Of a stretch of 64,000 nt of DNA, positions 46,287 to 55,008 are shown in pieces. This DNA comes from Flavobacterium salilacus subsp. salilacus (GTDB taxonomy: Bacteria; Bacteroidota; Bacteroidia; Flavobacteriales; Flavobacteriaceae). Location of the stretch: contig NZ_SKBP01000005.1 in assembly GCF_004634195.1 (NCBI RefSeq), positions 1-64,000 on the forward strand, written 5' to 3'. Position numbers and translations under genes: made by a program. Position 1 is the stretch's first letter, and every line of letters begins with the position of its first letter. Under the pieces are notes generated by a model, which saw only the letters and a list, made by a program, of their open reading frames with translations, had not been told where the DNA came from and made no database searches.

Positions 46287-47459
46287 CTTTATCGGATAAG
46301 AACCAAATTCAGTAGCCAGTTTATATACTCGATACGGGTTGTAAGAAAATTTGTTAGACAGCGCTATAATGGTAACCGTATCCTTTTTCAATGTTACGTA
46401 GGATGAGGTACTGCCATGCCACCAACCGTTATGGTACGCCATTTTTTCGCCTGTTTTCCATTCATTAAGCCGAATACCCAATCCGTAATTTTTAACACCT
46501 TTGGTTTCGTTACTATATCCTTTATAAATCAGCTCTTTTATTTCAGAACTTAAAAAGTTATCAGAGTAGGTAGCAATATCAAATTTCAGCAAATCGCGAG
46601 GGGTAGAGTAGATGTTTTTATCACCATATACATTATCCAGAAATTCAAAGTCACACAACACATTGTTTCCTTTATAGGACAGGCTGGCACTATCTTTATG
46701 CTTATCGTAATCAAACACATAGGTATCGTTCATACCCAGCGGATCAAAAACCAACTCTTTCATGGCATCCCTATAGTTCATGTTCGTCAACTTCTCTATA
46801 ACAAGAGCCAACATAGCGTAATTGGTATTACAATAACTAAATTTCCTGTCAGGGGTAAAGTACAATTTTAGTTTGTGCTTAACCATCACGTCTAAAACAT
46901 CCTGATTGGTAACTACACCACGATTCCATATTTTAGTATCAGAACAAAAATATTCATACTTAGGCAATCCGCTTCGGTGCGTAAGCAGCATTTTTACAGT
47001 TAATTTTTCGTATGGAAATTCAGGAAGTATGGTATTTATTTTCTGGTCGAGTTCCAGTTTTCCGGCATCAATAAGTTTGAGTATTACGGTAGCAGTAAGC
47101 ACTTTACTTACCGATGCTATATGCAATGCAGTATGTGAGCTTATCTCCTCTTTAGTCGTTCGATTAGCAAGTCCACCGTAGTTTTCGTATAAAACTTCTC
47201 CGTTTTTTGCAACCAAAAACCCTCCGCTCAGGTCATCCTTTTTCCATATCTTTTTATAAAAATTGTCAATTTCATTGGCTTTCAAATCTTTATAAATGGG
47301 GCTTAACTTATTCAGTTTCGGAAAAAACGGATTTACTTTTAGTAAGCTGTCTTCAACTTTTGTTGTCGGTATATGCTCGGCAAGAAGTGGTGTTTCCTCT
47401 TTACAAGATAGCAGTAGCGTTAGTATAAATATGTAGGGGGATATCTTTAAAAACTTCAT
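46275..47459 (-). CDS. Beta-lactamase-class serine hydrolase, lipoprotein
   Basis: 394 residues. Lipobox LLLSC (C19), so likely membrane-anchored. The class C/penicillin-binding fold carries SVSK (S116-K119), the YCN motif (FSYCNTN) and HNG in the last third (AYHNGWWHG). Related proteins include esterases, D-aminopeptidases and PBP4-like enzymes. Antibiotic resistance cannot be claimed. It is the only minus-strand gene inside the menaquinone region. Confidence 0.88.
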   Translation of the reverse strand: MKFLKISPYIFILTLLLSCKEETPLLAEHIPTTKVEDSLLKVNPFFPKLNKLSPIYKDLKANEIDNFYKKIWKKDDLSGGFLVAKNGEVLYENYGGLANRTTKEEISSHTALHIASVSKVLTATVILKLIDAGKLELDQKINTILPEFPYEKLTVKMLLTHRSGLPKYEYFCSDTKIWNRGVVTNQDVLDVMVKHKLKLYFTPDRKFSYCNTNYAMLALVIEKLTNMNYRDAMKELVFDPLGMNDTYVFDYDKHKDSASLSYKGNNVLCDFEFLDNVYGDKNIYSTPRDLLKFDIATYSDNFLSSEIKELIYKGYSNETKGVKNYGLGIRLNEWKTGEKMAYHNGWWHGSTSSYVTLKKDTVTIIALSNKFSYNPYRVYKLATEFGSYPIKKIK

Positions 47460-47623
47460 TATAATATAGCACGTGAAAACGCAAATATAACTAACACAAT
47501 CTTTTTACAATGATTTTTTTTTGGTTTTTTACATTTATAAACACTGATTATTGTGTTACAGTAAAGTAATGTTTTGAATAAAAGAAGGTTATCAATGCCT
47601 TGTTTTCATTGTATTTATTTTTA

Positions 47624-47653
47624 TTGGGGTATGCAAAAAATGGCTTATTTTTA
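47624..47653 (+). promoter_or_regulatory. Candidate promoter TTG-N19-TATTTTTA
   Basis: TTG at 47624-47626 and TATTTTTA at 47646-47653 (one mismatch), 19 bp ahead of menB. Confidence 0.5.
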
Positions 47654-47672
47654 CGGTAAATAAATAATACGT

Positions 47673-48515
47673 ATGAGCAATATTGACTGGAAAACCGTAA
47701 AAGAATTTGAAGATATAACCTATAAAAAATGTGATGGCGTAGCCCGTATCGCCTTTAACCGCCCTGATGTACGCAACGCTTTTCGCCCTAAAACGACCGG
47801 CGAACTTTTTGAGGCATTTCTTGATGCGAGAGAAGATACCTCGATAGGCGTGGTACTACTGTCTGCCGAAGGGCCATCGTCTAAAGACGGTATTTATTCA
47901 TTTTGTAGCGGTGGCGACCAAAAAGCACGCGGGCAGCAGGGTTATGTGGGCGATGACGGTATGCACAGGCTCAATATACTGGAAGTACAACGCCTCATTC
48001 GTTTTATGCCGAAGGTAGTTATTGCCGTAGTGCCGGGTTGGGCAGTAGGTGGCGGGCATAGCCTGCACGTAGTGTGCGACCTTACCCTTGCCAGTAAAGA
48101 GCACGCCATATTTAAACAAACCGATGCTGATGTAACCAGTTTTGACGGTGGTTACGGTTCGGCTTATCTTGCCAAGATGGTAGGGCAGAAGCGTGCTCGT
48201 GAAATATTCTTTTTAGGCAGAAATTATTCAGCACAGGATGCTTATGAAATGGGCATGGTAAATGCTGTTATTCCTCATGCCGAGCTTGAAGATACTGCTT
48301 ATGAATGGGCGCAGGAAATATTAGCAAAATCGCCTACCTCTATAAAAATGCTCAAGTTTGCTTTTAACCTTACGGACGATGGTATGGTAGGGCAACAGGT
48401 ATTTGCAGGAGAGGCTACCCGATTGACTTATATGACTGATGAGGCAAAAGAAGGACGTGATGCTTTTCTTGAAAAGAGGAAGCCTAACTTTAAAGATATC
48501 AAATGGATACCGTAA
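47673..48515 (+). CDS. menB: 1,4-dihydroxy-2-naphthoyl-CoA synthase (MenB)
   Basis: 280 residues, crotonase superfamily. It cyclises o-succinylbenzoyl-CoA. The MenB-specific stretches FCSGGDQKARGQQGYVGDDG and WAVGGGHSLHVVCDLTLAS with TDADVTSFDGGYGSAYLA are clear. The 3' end overlaps the PH-domain gene by 13 bp, so the men genes here form one transcript with the inserted membrane proteins. Confidence 0.97.
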   Translation: MSNIDWKTVKEFEDITYKKCDGVARIAFNRPDVRNAFRPKTTGELFEAFLDAREDTSIGVVLLSAEGPSSKDGIYSFCSGGDQKARGQQGYVGDDGMHRLNILEVQRLIRFMPKVVIAVVPGWAVGGGHSLHVVCDLTLASKEHAIFKQTDADVTSFDGGYGSAYLAKMVGQKRAREIFFLGRNYSAQDAYEMGMVNAVIPHAELEDTAYEWAQEILAKSPTSIKMLKFAFNLTDDGMVGQQVFAGEATRLTYMTDEAKEGRDAFLEKRKPNFKDIKWIP

Positions 48516-49072
48516 AAGACGAATCTAATAATTCAGAGCGCAATAATTATATTAACAACCCTATTGATACCCTTGCTCTACCTCAGTTTGAGGAGGTACA
48601 GCTTTCGCCATTACAACCGGCATACTATAAAATAGTACTCTTTAATATAGGTATTGTCTATTTATTATTGGCTATAGGTGCAGGTTGTGGTATTTACTTT
48701 ATAAGCGAGATACAATCGTATTGGTATGTGCCTGTTGCCTTTATTGTATTTACATTGTGTATTTCGCTTTTTATATCGAGAATAAGTTTTAAAAATAAAG
48801 GCTTTGCTTTTCGCACACACGATGTAATGTACCGCAGTGGTGCTATTGCCATTACCACTATTATTATACCCTATAACAGAGTGCAACACGTAGCACTGCA
48901 TGAGGGCTTTCTTTCGCGAAAACTGGGGCTTGCCACCATAGAGATATTTACAGCAGGAGGCGACAGCAGCGATGTTAAAATTCCGGGATTGGAAAAAGAA
49001 CACGCCGAGAAAATAAAAAAATTGCTTGTAGGTAAAGTATTAAATCAAGACAAGGAAACCAATGAAGATTGA
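48503..49072 (+). CDS. PH-domain (bPH2/YdbS-like) membrane protein
   Basis: 189 residues. Two membrane helices (about 53-95) precede a bacterial PH-like domain with the typical DVMYRSGAIAITTIIIPYNRVQHVALHEG run (seen in pieces) and KLGLATIEIFTAGG. It overlaps menB upstream by 13 bp and the next PH-domain gene by 11 bp. YdbS/YdbT pairs occur widely and bind or organise membrane components in an unknown way. Nothing links them biochemically to menaquinone. Confidence 0.88.
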   Translation: MDTVKDESNNSERNNYINNPIDTLALPQFEEVQLSPLQPAYYKIVLFNIGIVYLLLAIGAGCGIYFISEIQSYWYVPVAFIVFTLCISLFISRISFKNKGFAFRTHDVMYRSGAIAITTIIIPYNRVQHVALHEGFLSRKLGLATIEIFTAGGDSSDVKIPGLEKEHAEKIKKLLVGKVLNQDKETNED

Positions 49073-50567
49073 TTTTAGCCAACCGCAACGGCAATCGCTT
49101 GTAGGTGTCGTGGTAATGTTTACCGACACGCTTCAGGGTACGGTGCGTTCCCTTTGGCCTATATTGTTAGTTTGGGTTTTTCGTATTGACGAAGTCAATA
49201 AACTCTATTTGGGTTTAGGCACCGCAGGCGTTATACTGCTCTTGGGGGTTATTGCTTATCTTAAATACTATAATTTTACCTTTTTTCTGGATGAGGAAAA
49301 TGAAGAGTTTGTTATCCGTAAGGGCATATTAAATAAAAGCCGTATTGCTATCCCTCTGGATAAAATACAACAGGTAAATATTAACCAGTCGGTTATTCAA
49401 AAACTGATAGGCGTTCATGCCCTGGAAGTAGATACCGCAGGGAGCAGTAAAAAAGAGGTTACTATAAAAGCCATTACACACGACCTTGCCACAGCACTTA
49501 AAGAGCGATTACTGGAATCGGGAAAAAATACTGAGACAAATAGTTTTAATGAAGAAGGTACTACTACAAAAAAAGAATATCCTTTTATACAAATAAGTTT
49601 ACTAAGCTTACTGAAAACAGGGATAACCTCTAACTATGCAAGGAGTTTTGCCCTGCTGTTTGCTTTTGTAATAACAGTATATCAAAATATAGAAGATTAT
49701 ATTGATGCCACAGGTTATGAGAGTGACCCTCTTCAAGAATATATAAATCCTACCGTACTGCTTCAATTCGTTGGTTTTATTATTCTTGCTATTATAGTGC
49801 TTACACTTTTGGTTAATCTTTTGCGTACGATACTCAAGTATTTTAATTACAGGATAACACAGCAGCAAAATTCGTTATTGCTTTCGTACGGATTACTGAC
49901 TACCCGTAATACGATAATTCGCCCCGAAAGAGTACAAATGGTTACTGTGGGTAGGAATTACTTCCAAAAAAAAATGGATATTCAGGATATAAAAATCCGA
50001 CAGGCATCTAATTTAGATACAAACAATAAAGAACATCGAAAACAGGCAATAGAAATTCCAGGCTGTAATGAAAAGGAAAAAGATGTATTGATTAAATTTC
50101 TGTTAGAAAAAATGCCCGAACGTGGCGTAATGCTTAAACCCAGTATAAGAAAAGTAATTGTACAGGTTGTTAAATTTTTGATAGTGCCTTTCGTTATTTT
50201 CTTTTTGTTTGCATCTGTCAGATTTACTGAGTTGTATGATTATGCGGTGTTCCTGCCCCTATATTTTGTGTTTGTCGCTACAATGATTTACTTTGCTTAC
50301 AGAAACAGCCGTCTTTTTGTAAACAGCGAATTTATCATAAAGCAAAGCGGAGCTTGGGATATTGATAACGATTTTCTTGCCCCGCACAAAATACAGGCAG
50401 TAAGCCTGAAACAGTATTTTTGGCACAAAAAAGCCGATATCGGGAAAGTAACACTATATACTGCGGGCGGTACGCTTACTTTTGGACTTGCCGATTACAC
50501 ACGACTTAAACAATTAGTAAACTATTGGTTATATCAGGTAGAAACTACCGATAAAAACTGGATGTAG
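49062..50567 (+). CDS. PH-domain (YdbT-like) membrane protein with three PH repeats
   Basis: 501 residues, the YdbT partner of the preceding gene. Membrane helix pairs near 20-65, 190-250 and 370-410 each precede a bPH2-like segment (IRKGILNKSRIAIPLDKIQQVNI; LLSYGLLTTRNTIIRPERVQMV; FIIKQSGAWDIDNDFLAPHKIQAV). The ends overlap or abut neighbours (menA starts 20 bp later). Confidence 0.88.
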   Translation: MKIDFSQPQRQSLVGVVVMFTDTLQGTVRSLWPILLVWVFRIDEVNKLYLGLGTAGVILLLGVIAYLKYYNFTFFLDEENEEFVIRKGILNKSRIAIPLDKIQQVNINQSVIQKLIGVHALEVDTAGSSKKEVTIKAITHDLATALKERLLESGKNTETNSFNEEGTTTKKEYPFIQISLLSLLKTGITSNYARSFALLFAFVITVYQNIEDYIDATGYESDPLQEYINPTVLLQFVGFIILAIIVLTLLVNLLRTILKYFNYRITQQQNSLLLSYGLLTTRNTIIRPERVQMVTVGRNYFQKKMDIQDIKIRQASNLDTNNKEHRKQAIEIPGCNEKEKDVLIKFLLEKMPERGVMLKPSIRKVIVQVVKFLIVPFVIFFLFASVRFTELYDYAVFLPLYFVFVATMIYFAYRNSRLFVNSEFIIKQSGAWDIDNDFLAPHKIQAVSLKQYFWHKKADIGKVTLYTAGGTLTFGLADYTRLKQLVNYWLYQVETTDKNWM

Positions 50568-50587
50568 TGATATATTAAAATAACAGT

Positions 50588-51490
50588 ATGGCAAATATAA
50601 AAGCATGGTTAAGTGCTGCACGATTACGAACATTGCCGTTATCGGTTTCCGGTATTTTGATAGGTAGTTTTTATGCCTTTTCGCAAGGCATGGTAAACTG
50701 GTGGATACTATCATTTGCTTTACTAACAACATTAGGATTACAGGTACTTTCTAACTTTGCTAATGATTATGGCGATGGGATAAAAGGCACTGATGACGAA
50801 AACAGGATAGGTCCGCAACGCGCTATACAAAGCGGAGCAATAACCGTTTCGGCAATGAAACAGGGTATTATACTAACGTCATTACTCACTTTGGCGAGTG
50901 CTGTTATATTAATTTATCTTGCTTTTGGTAAAGATGATTTTGGGTATTCGTTACTCTTTTTCTTTTTAGGTTTGGCTGCCATAGCAGCAGCAATAAAATA
51001 TACGGTAGGCAATTCAGCCTACGGATACAGAGGGTTAGGGGATTTATTTGTGTTCATTTTCTTTGGACTGGTGAGTGTGTTGGGGTGCTACTTTTTGTTT
51101 GCTAAAGCAATAGATACCCTAATTATATTACCTGCTATAAGTATAGGATTGCTTAGTGTGGCAGTATTGAACCTGAATAATATGCGCGACCAAATATCCG
51201 ATGCTATGTCGGGCAAAAACACGTTGGTAGTAAAACTGGGAGCTGAAAAGGCAAAATTATACCATTATTGTATCATTAGTATGGCGTTGTTTTTAACGCT
51301 CTTATTTGCTATCTTGTATGGCTTTAAGCCATTGCAATACTTGTTTTTAATAGCTTATGTACCATTTTTGATACATATTAAAACAGTAGCTAAAAATAAA
51401 GAACCAAAAGCATTAGACCCTGAACTGAAAAAAGTGGCATTGGGTACGTTTTTACTCTCGGTACTGCTATGTGTGGTGCTTCAGTTTTAG
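50588..51490 (+). CDS. menA: 1,4-dihydroxy-2-naphthoate polyprenyltransferase (MenA)
   Basis: 300 residues, UbiA family, about eight to nine membrane helices. First aspartate motif NDYGDGIKGTDDE and second NMRDQISDAMSGKNTLVVKLG. It prenylates dihydroxynaphthoate to demethylmenaquinone in the membrane. Flanked by the PH pair and a UPF0173 gene. Confidence 0.95.
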   Translation: MANIKAWLSAARLRTLPLSVSGILIGSFYAFSQGMVNWWILSFALLTTLGLQVLSNFANDYGDGIKGTDDENRIGPQRAIQSGAITVSAMKQGIILTSLLTLASAVILIYLAFGKDDFGYSLLFFFLGLAAIAAAIKYTVGNSAYGYRGLGDLFVFIFFGLVSVLGCYFLFAKAIDTLIILPAISIGLLSVAVLNLNNMRDQISDAMSGKNTLVVKLGAEKAKLYHYCIISMALFLTLLFAILYGFKPLQYLFLIAYVPFLIHIKTVAKNKEPKALDPELKKVALGTFLLSVLLCVVLQF

Positions 51491-51520
51491 AAATAACAAA
51501 AACCAAAAAATATCTAGATT

Positions 51521-52198
51521 ATGAAAATTACATTTTACGGACACGCCAGCCTCGGAATAACAGTGGGCGGAAAGAAAATTATAGTAGATCCTTATATTAC
51601 GGCTAATGAGTTAGCTAAACATATTGATATTAACGAGCTTGAAGCTGATTATATTTTAGTAACTCATGCGCATGGCGACCATATACTGGATGTAGAGGCA
51701 ATAGCTAAAAATACAGGTGCTGTTATAGTATCTAATGCTGAAATAGCAGGATATTATGAAAATAAAGGCTTTAAGGTACACCCGATGAATCATGGCGGTA
51801 GCTGGCAATTTGACTTTGGCAAAGTAAAATATGTAAATGCGATACACTCCAGTTCTTTTCCTGACGGTACTTATGGTGGTAATCAGGGAGGTTTTGTAAT
51901 AGAAGGAGAGCATAAAAATATTTATATCGCCGGCGATACGGCACTTACCTATGATATGAAACTGATACCATTACGCACCAAACTCGACCTTGCTATACTG
52001 CCTATAGGTAGTAATTTTACTATGGATGTGGATGATGCCATTATAGCTTCAGACTTTTTGGAATGCGATAAAATATTGGGCTACCATTATGATACTTTCG
52101 GTTATATCAAAATAAACCATGAAGAAGCCAAAAGGAAGTTTTATGATAAGGATAAAGATTTAATGCTTTTAGAAATAGGAGAATCTATAGAACTCTAA
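51521..52198 (+). CDS. UPF0173 metal-dependent hydrolase
   Basis: 225 residues, metallo-beta-lactamase fold. Metal motif HAHGDH (H49, H51, D53, H54) with AIHSSSFPDGTYGG and AGDTALTYDMKLI later. Members are in many genomes but lack a defined substrate; cyclic or phospho-esters are suggested for relatives. It lies between menA and menC in the same direction, so co-expression with menaquinone genes is likely. Confidence 0.9.
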   Translation: MKITFYGHASLGITVGGKKIIVDPYITANELAKHIDINELEADYILVTHAHGDHILDVEAIAKNTGAVIVSNAEIAGYYENKGFKVHPMNHGGSWQFDFGKVKYVNAIHSSSFPDGTYGGNQGGFVIEGEHKNIYIAGDTALTYDMKLIPLRTKLDLAILPIGSNFTMDVDDAIIASDFLECDKILGYHYDTFGYIKINHEEAKRKFYDKDKDLMLLEIGESIEL

Positions 52199-52235
52199 CA
52201 ATTAGAAATTATCAATTACAAATTACGATTTGTAA
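52199..52235 (+). repeat. AATT-rich repeat, left inverted copy flanking the four-helix-bundle gene
   Basis: The bottom strand reads TAATTnn-type words (CGTAATTTGTAATT then GATAATTTCTAATTG) in a 7 bp phase. It is an inverted, imperfect copy of the stretch at 52571-52611. Three TAATT cores line up. Confidence 0.65.
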
Positions 52236-52586
52236 ATGAAGACAGATAACGTTATTCAACAAAAAAGTTATGTGTTTGCTATTCGTATTGTAAAATTATA
52301 TAAATACTTAGTTGAAGACCATAAAGAATTCGTCTTATCAAAACAGCTTTTAAGAAGCGGTACTTCTATAGGAGCAAATGTAGAAGAGGCTATTGGTGGG
52401 CAAAGCAGGAAAGATTTTGCTTCGAAATTGGCAATAGCATATAAAGAGGGAAGAGAAACACATTATTGGTTGCGACTGTTGCATACAGGTTATTTAAACG
52501 AGAGTCAATTCAATAGTCTTATTGCTAATGCCGAAGAACTACTTAAAATAATGGGCAGTATCCAAAAGACAATTCATAATTCGTAA
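52236..52586 (+). CDS. Four-helix-bundle protein (S23/IVS-type, TIGR02436-like)
   Basis: 116 residues. Family landmarks are FAIRIVKLYKYL, SKQLLRSGTSIGANVEEAIGG, KEGRETHYWLRLLHTGYL and NAEELLKIMGSI. This small basic family was first seen encoded in intervening sequences of 23S rRNA and is related to avd of diversity-generating retroelements. Its molecular role is unclear. The gene sits between UPF0173 and menC and is bracketed by inverted AATT-rich repeats; its stop codon (CGTAA) lies within the right copy. It looks inserted into the men transcript. Confidence 0.9.
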   Translation: MKTDNVIQQKSYVFAIRIVKLYKYLVEDHKEFVLSKQLLRSGTSIGANVEEAIGGQSRKDFASKLAIAYKEGRETHYWLRLLHTGYLNESQFNSLIANAEELLKIMGSIQKTIHNS

Positions 52587-52611
52587 TTTCTAATTTCTAA
52601 TTCATAATTCT
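52571..52611 (+). repeat. AATT-rich repeat, right copy flanking the four-helix-bundle gene
   Basis: Five TAATT/CATAATT words in 7 bp steps (TCGTAATTTCTAATTTC...) overlap the stop of the gene and run to 2 bp before the menC ATG. Confidence 0.65.
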
Positions 52612-53646
52612 ATGAAGGCTGATTATAAAAAATACATACTCAATTTTAAACGCCCCAGCGGAACATCGCGGGGCGTTTTAACTGAAAAAGAAACCTGGTT
52701 CATTATTCTCCAAGAAAATGGTAAACGCGGGATAGGGGAGTGTGGTATTTTACGAACCCTTAGTGTTGATGACCGACCTGATTATGAAGAGAAACTAAAA
52801 TGGGTTTGCGATAACATCCATTTGGGAGAAGAAAAATTATGGCAGGAATTAATAGAATTTCCCTCAATACAGTTTGGAGTTGAGATGGCTTTTCGTTCGT
52901 TGGAGGGCGAGTCACCCTACCTTTTATTTCCATCAGCATTTACAAAAGGAGACAAAAATATTCCGATAAATGGTTTGGTGTGGATGGGCGATGAGCAGTT
53001 TATGAAGCAACAAATAGAGGAGAAGTTACAACAGGGTTTTAACTGTATAAAATTGAAAATTGGTGCCATTGATTTTCAAAAAGAACTCGACTTATTAGCT
53101 TATATCAGAGCTTATATCAGAGCTGATACCATCGAAATTCGTGTTGATGCGAATGGTGCATTCAGTACAAATAAAGCTTTATATAATATTATACAATTAT
53201 CTGAATTTAAAATACATAGCATTGAACAGCCTATTAAAAAAAAACAACATGACAGTATGGCAGAGCTATGTTTAAACACTCCAATACCCATTGCTTTGGA
53301 TGAAGAGTTGATAGGGGTATTTGGTAGTGAAAAAAAGAAAGCATTATTGCAAAAAATAAAGCCGCAATACATCATTTTAAAGCCCAGTTTAGTGGGCGGT
53401 TTTCGAGGTACACAAGAGTGGATAACCATAGCCGAAGCATTAGGAATTGGCTGGTGGGTAACCTCGGCATTAGAAAGCAACGTGGGGTTAAATGCTATCG
53501 CTCAATGGACATTTTTACAAAACAATCCAATGCCTCAAGGTTTAGGTACCGGAGGCTTATATACTAATAATTTTGAAGCACCTCTTGAAGTTGTCAACGG
53601 TACATTGCATTATAATTCGGGGTTGGCCTGGCAAGTAAATTTATAA
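52612..53646 (+). CDS. menC: o-Succinylbenzoate synthase (MenC)
   Basis: 344 residues, enolase superfamily. KLKIGAID near 147 gives the catalytic lysines, and the metal ligands are in RVDANGAF (near 178), SIEQPI (near 204) and ALDEELIG (near 230); ILKPSLVGGF is also typical. It dehydrates SHCHC to o-succinylbenzoate. A tandem 12 bp repeat near 53100 gives AYIRAYIR; this is in frame and harmless by look. The neighbouring menE ligase expected in this pathway is not here. Confidence 0.94.
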   Translation: MKADYKKYILNFKRPSGTSRGVLTEKETWFIILQENGKRGIGECGILRTLSVDDRPDYEEKLKWVCDNIHLGEEKLWQELIEFPSIQFGVEMAFRSLEGESPYLLFPSAFTKGDKNIPINGLVWMGDEQFMKQQIEEKLQQGFNCIKLKIGAIDFQKELDLLAYIRAYIRADTIEIRVDANGAFSTNKALYNIIQLSEFKIHSIEQPIKKKQHDSMAELCLNTPIPIALDEELIGVFGSEKKKALLQKIKPQYIILKPSLVGGFRGTQEWITIAEALGIGWWVTSALESNVGLNAIAQWTFLQNNPMPQGLGTGGLYTNNFEAPLEVVNGTLHYNSGLAWQVNL

Positions 53647-53785
53647 ATGTTAAACTAATATTCTTTAACATAACTATATTGTTTCTTATAACATATTGTC
53701 GTAAATTTAGTAAAGCTAAAATCACAACTATTTGTAGGTTATAATCATTACTATTTTTAATAAACAGTAAGTAGGAATGGTTATT

Positions 53786-53793
53786 TAAATTTG
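53786..53793 (+). promoter_or_regulatory. Candidate -7 box (TAAATTTG)
   Basis: A perfect TAnnTTTG match 98 bp upstream of the 64-codon gene. No good -33 partner was found. Confidence 0.35.
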
Positions 53794-53891
53794 TTGATTA
53801 TTTAATAATCTGTTATAGAATAATTAGCATAATAAACCATTTTTTGTTTGTAGATTTAGCCTAACATAAACAACAATTAAATAATATTGCC

Positions 53892-54086
53892 ATGGAACGT
53901 TTAACGCACTATGAAACAGGTATTAATGCAAGAGATGCAGTATCTTTTGAGAAAGCTGCGACTGAATTAGAAAAGGAAACCAAGAAGGAAGAAGTGCTTT
54001 CCTGCAATCAACTGATTAAAAACCTTTTAAAAACAAATTTAAGACTACTTAAACTGAATGATATAAGCAGTGTACTATTGTTTTAG
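53892..54086 (+). CDS. Small orphan protein, unknown function
   Basis: 64 residues, hydrophilic and helical with a Glu/Lys-rich stretch (EKAATELEKETKKEE) and one cysteine. No signal peptide. It stands alone with 245 bp upstream and a strong terminator 39 bp downstream, which supports a real transcribed unit. I recognise no family. Confidence 0.55.
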   Translation: MERLTHYETGINARDAVSFEKAATELEKETKKEEVLSCNQLIKNLLKTNLRLLKLNDISSVLLF

Positions 54087-54125
54087 TAAAAATGATTATT
54101 TGCTTTCACAGTAAATAAAAGCCAG

Positions 54126-54160
54126 AAAGGTTACAAAACATTTAATGCCTTGTAACCTTT
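54126..54160 (+). terminator. Intrinsic terminator after the 64-codon gene
   Basis: AAAGGTTACAA / TTGTAACCTTT stem with a 13 nt loop and a T run on the + strand. The maleate isomerase gene (-) ends 29 bp further on. Confidence 0.8.
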
Positions 54161-54188
54161 TTTATTTTTTTAAAAGATATTTACTTCC

Positions 54189-54944
54189 CTAATACCTACC
54201 GCTTAACAAAGCACCGCCCATAGGAACTTTGGTATCAAGCCCTAATTTTTTAAGCATTTCATAGGTAGTGCATACAGCAGCAGAGGTTACGGGGATGCCG
54301 ATTTCTTTCTCAATAGCATCAATAGCTTCAAGCGAAGGCATTTGCACACAAGCCGAAACCACCAGTACATCCACACCTTCAAGATTCAATCTTTTATATA
54401 TTTCTAAAAGATTCATAGGGTTTTGTGCAGCAACCTCTAAGTTATCAGGTATTTCAAGCGCAATAGAATCTACTACTTCAAATCCCTGATGTTCTATATA
54501 ATCTACCACCATTTTAGTAAGCGGTTTCATGTAAGGTGTAATTACAGCTACCTTTTTTGCACCCAACACTTTCAGTCCGTTAATCAAAGCTCCGGCACTG
54601 GTTACAATAGGGGCAGGCGCATCATTTTTTACTGTTTCTTCATACAGATTGGTTTCAGACACGCAATGATAACCATGCCCCATACTCATAATTGCTACAA
54701 GGCAGGCGTAGCCCATAACATCTACACGGGCATCGCTCAATTCCTGCGCACATTTTAGGCTTTGGGCGTCCATAGCTTCCAGTTCTTCCTTAGTAACTTT
54801 TTTCATGCGCATACGGCTCGAATGGAATGTAAAACGCTCCGGTGCAATCGTTTCGCGTGAGCGAAACAAAGCAGGAATTTCGGTTTCCATTGTTATATTA
54901 GAACTGGGTACTATCTGACCGATACGGTATTTTTTAATTGACAT
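54189..54944 (-). CDS. Maleate cis-trans isomerase
   Basis: 251 residues, Asp/Glu racemase superfamily. Two active-site cysteines sit in GYACLVAIM (C81) and VVSACVQMP (C199), the arrangement of maleate isomerases, which turn maleate into fumarate without cofactor. Arylmalonate decarboxylases, the nearest alternative, keep only one. It is the last gene of the aromatic operon, which fits its task: using the maleate that an FAH-type enzyme would release from maleylpyruvate. Confidence 0.87.
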   Translation of the reverse strand: MSIKKYRIGQIVPSSNITMETEIPALFRSRETIAPERFTFHSSRMRMKKVTKEELEAMDAQSLKCAQELSDARVDVMGYACLVAIMSMGHGYHCVSETNLYEETVKNDAPAPIVTSAGALINGLKVLGAKKVAVITPYMKPLTKMVVDYIEHQGFEVVDSIALEIPDNLEVAAQNPMNLLEIYKRLNLEGVDVLVVSACVQMPSLEAIDAIEKEIGIPVTSAAVCTTYEMLKKLGLDTKVPMGGALLSGRY

Positions 54945-54985
54945 TATAATGCTTATTTGATAATTTGTTTTTTGTAAATTTTGTT

Positions 54986-55008
54986 ACTGATACTGCGACT
55001 GACAACTA
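54986..55008 (-). repeat. CAGTCGCAGTA intergenic word after the FAH gene
   Basis: Right after the TAG stop of the FAH gene the minus strand reads TTGTCAGTCGCAGTATC. The same word (TTTTCAGTCGCAGTAAC) follows the TAG stop of the thioesterase gene at 58156-58175. A short dispersed repeat is likely. Confidence 0.5.

Noticed and set aside
46275..47459. Serine hydrolase as an antibiotic-resistance beta-lactamase
   Set aside because: SxxK, YxN and HxG motifs are shared with esterases and peptidases; nothing points to antibiotic hydrolysis.
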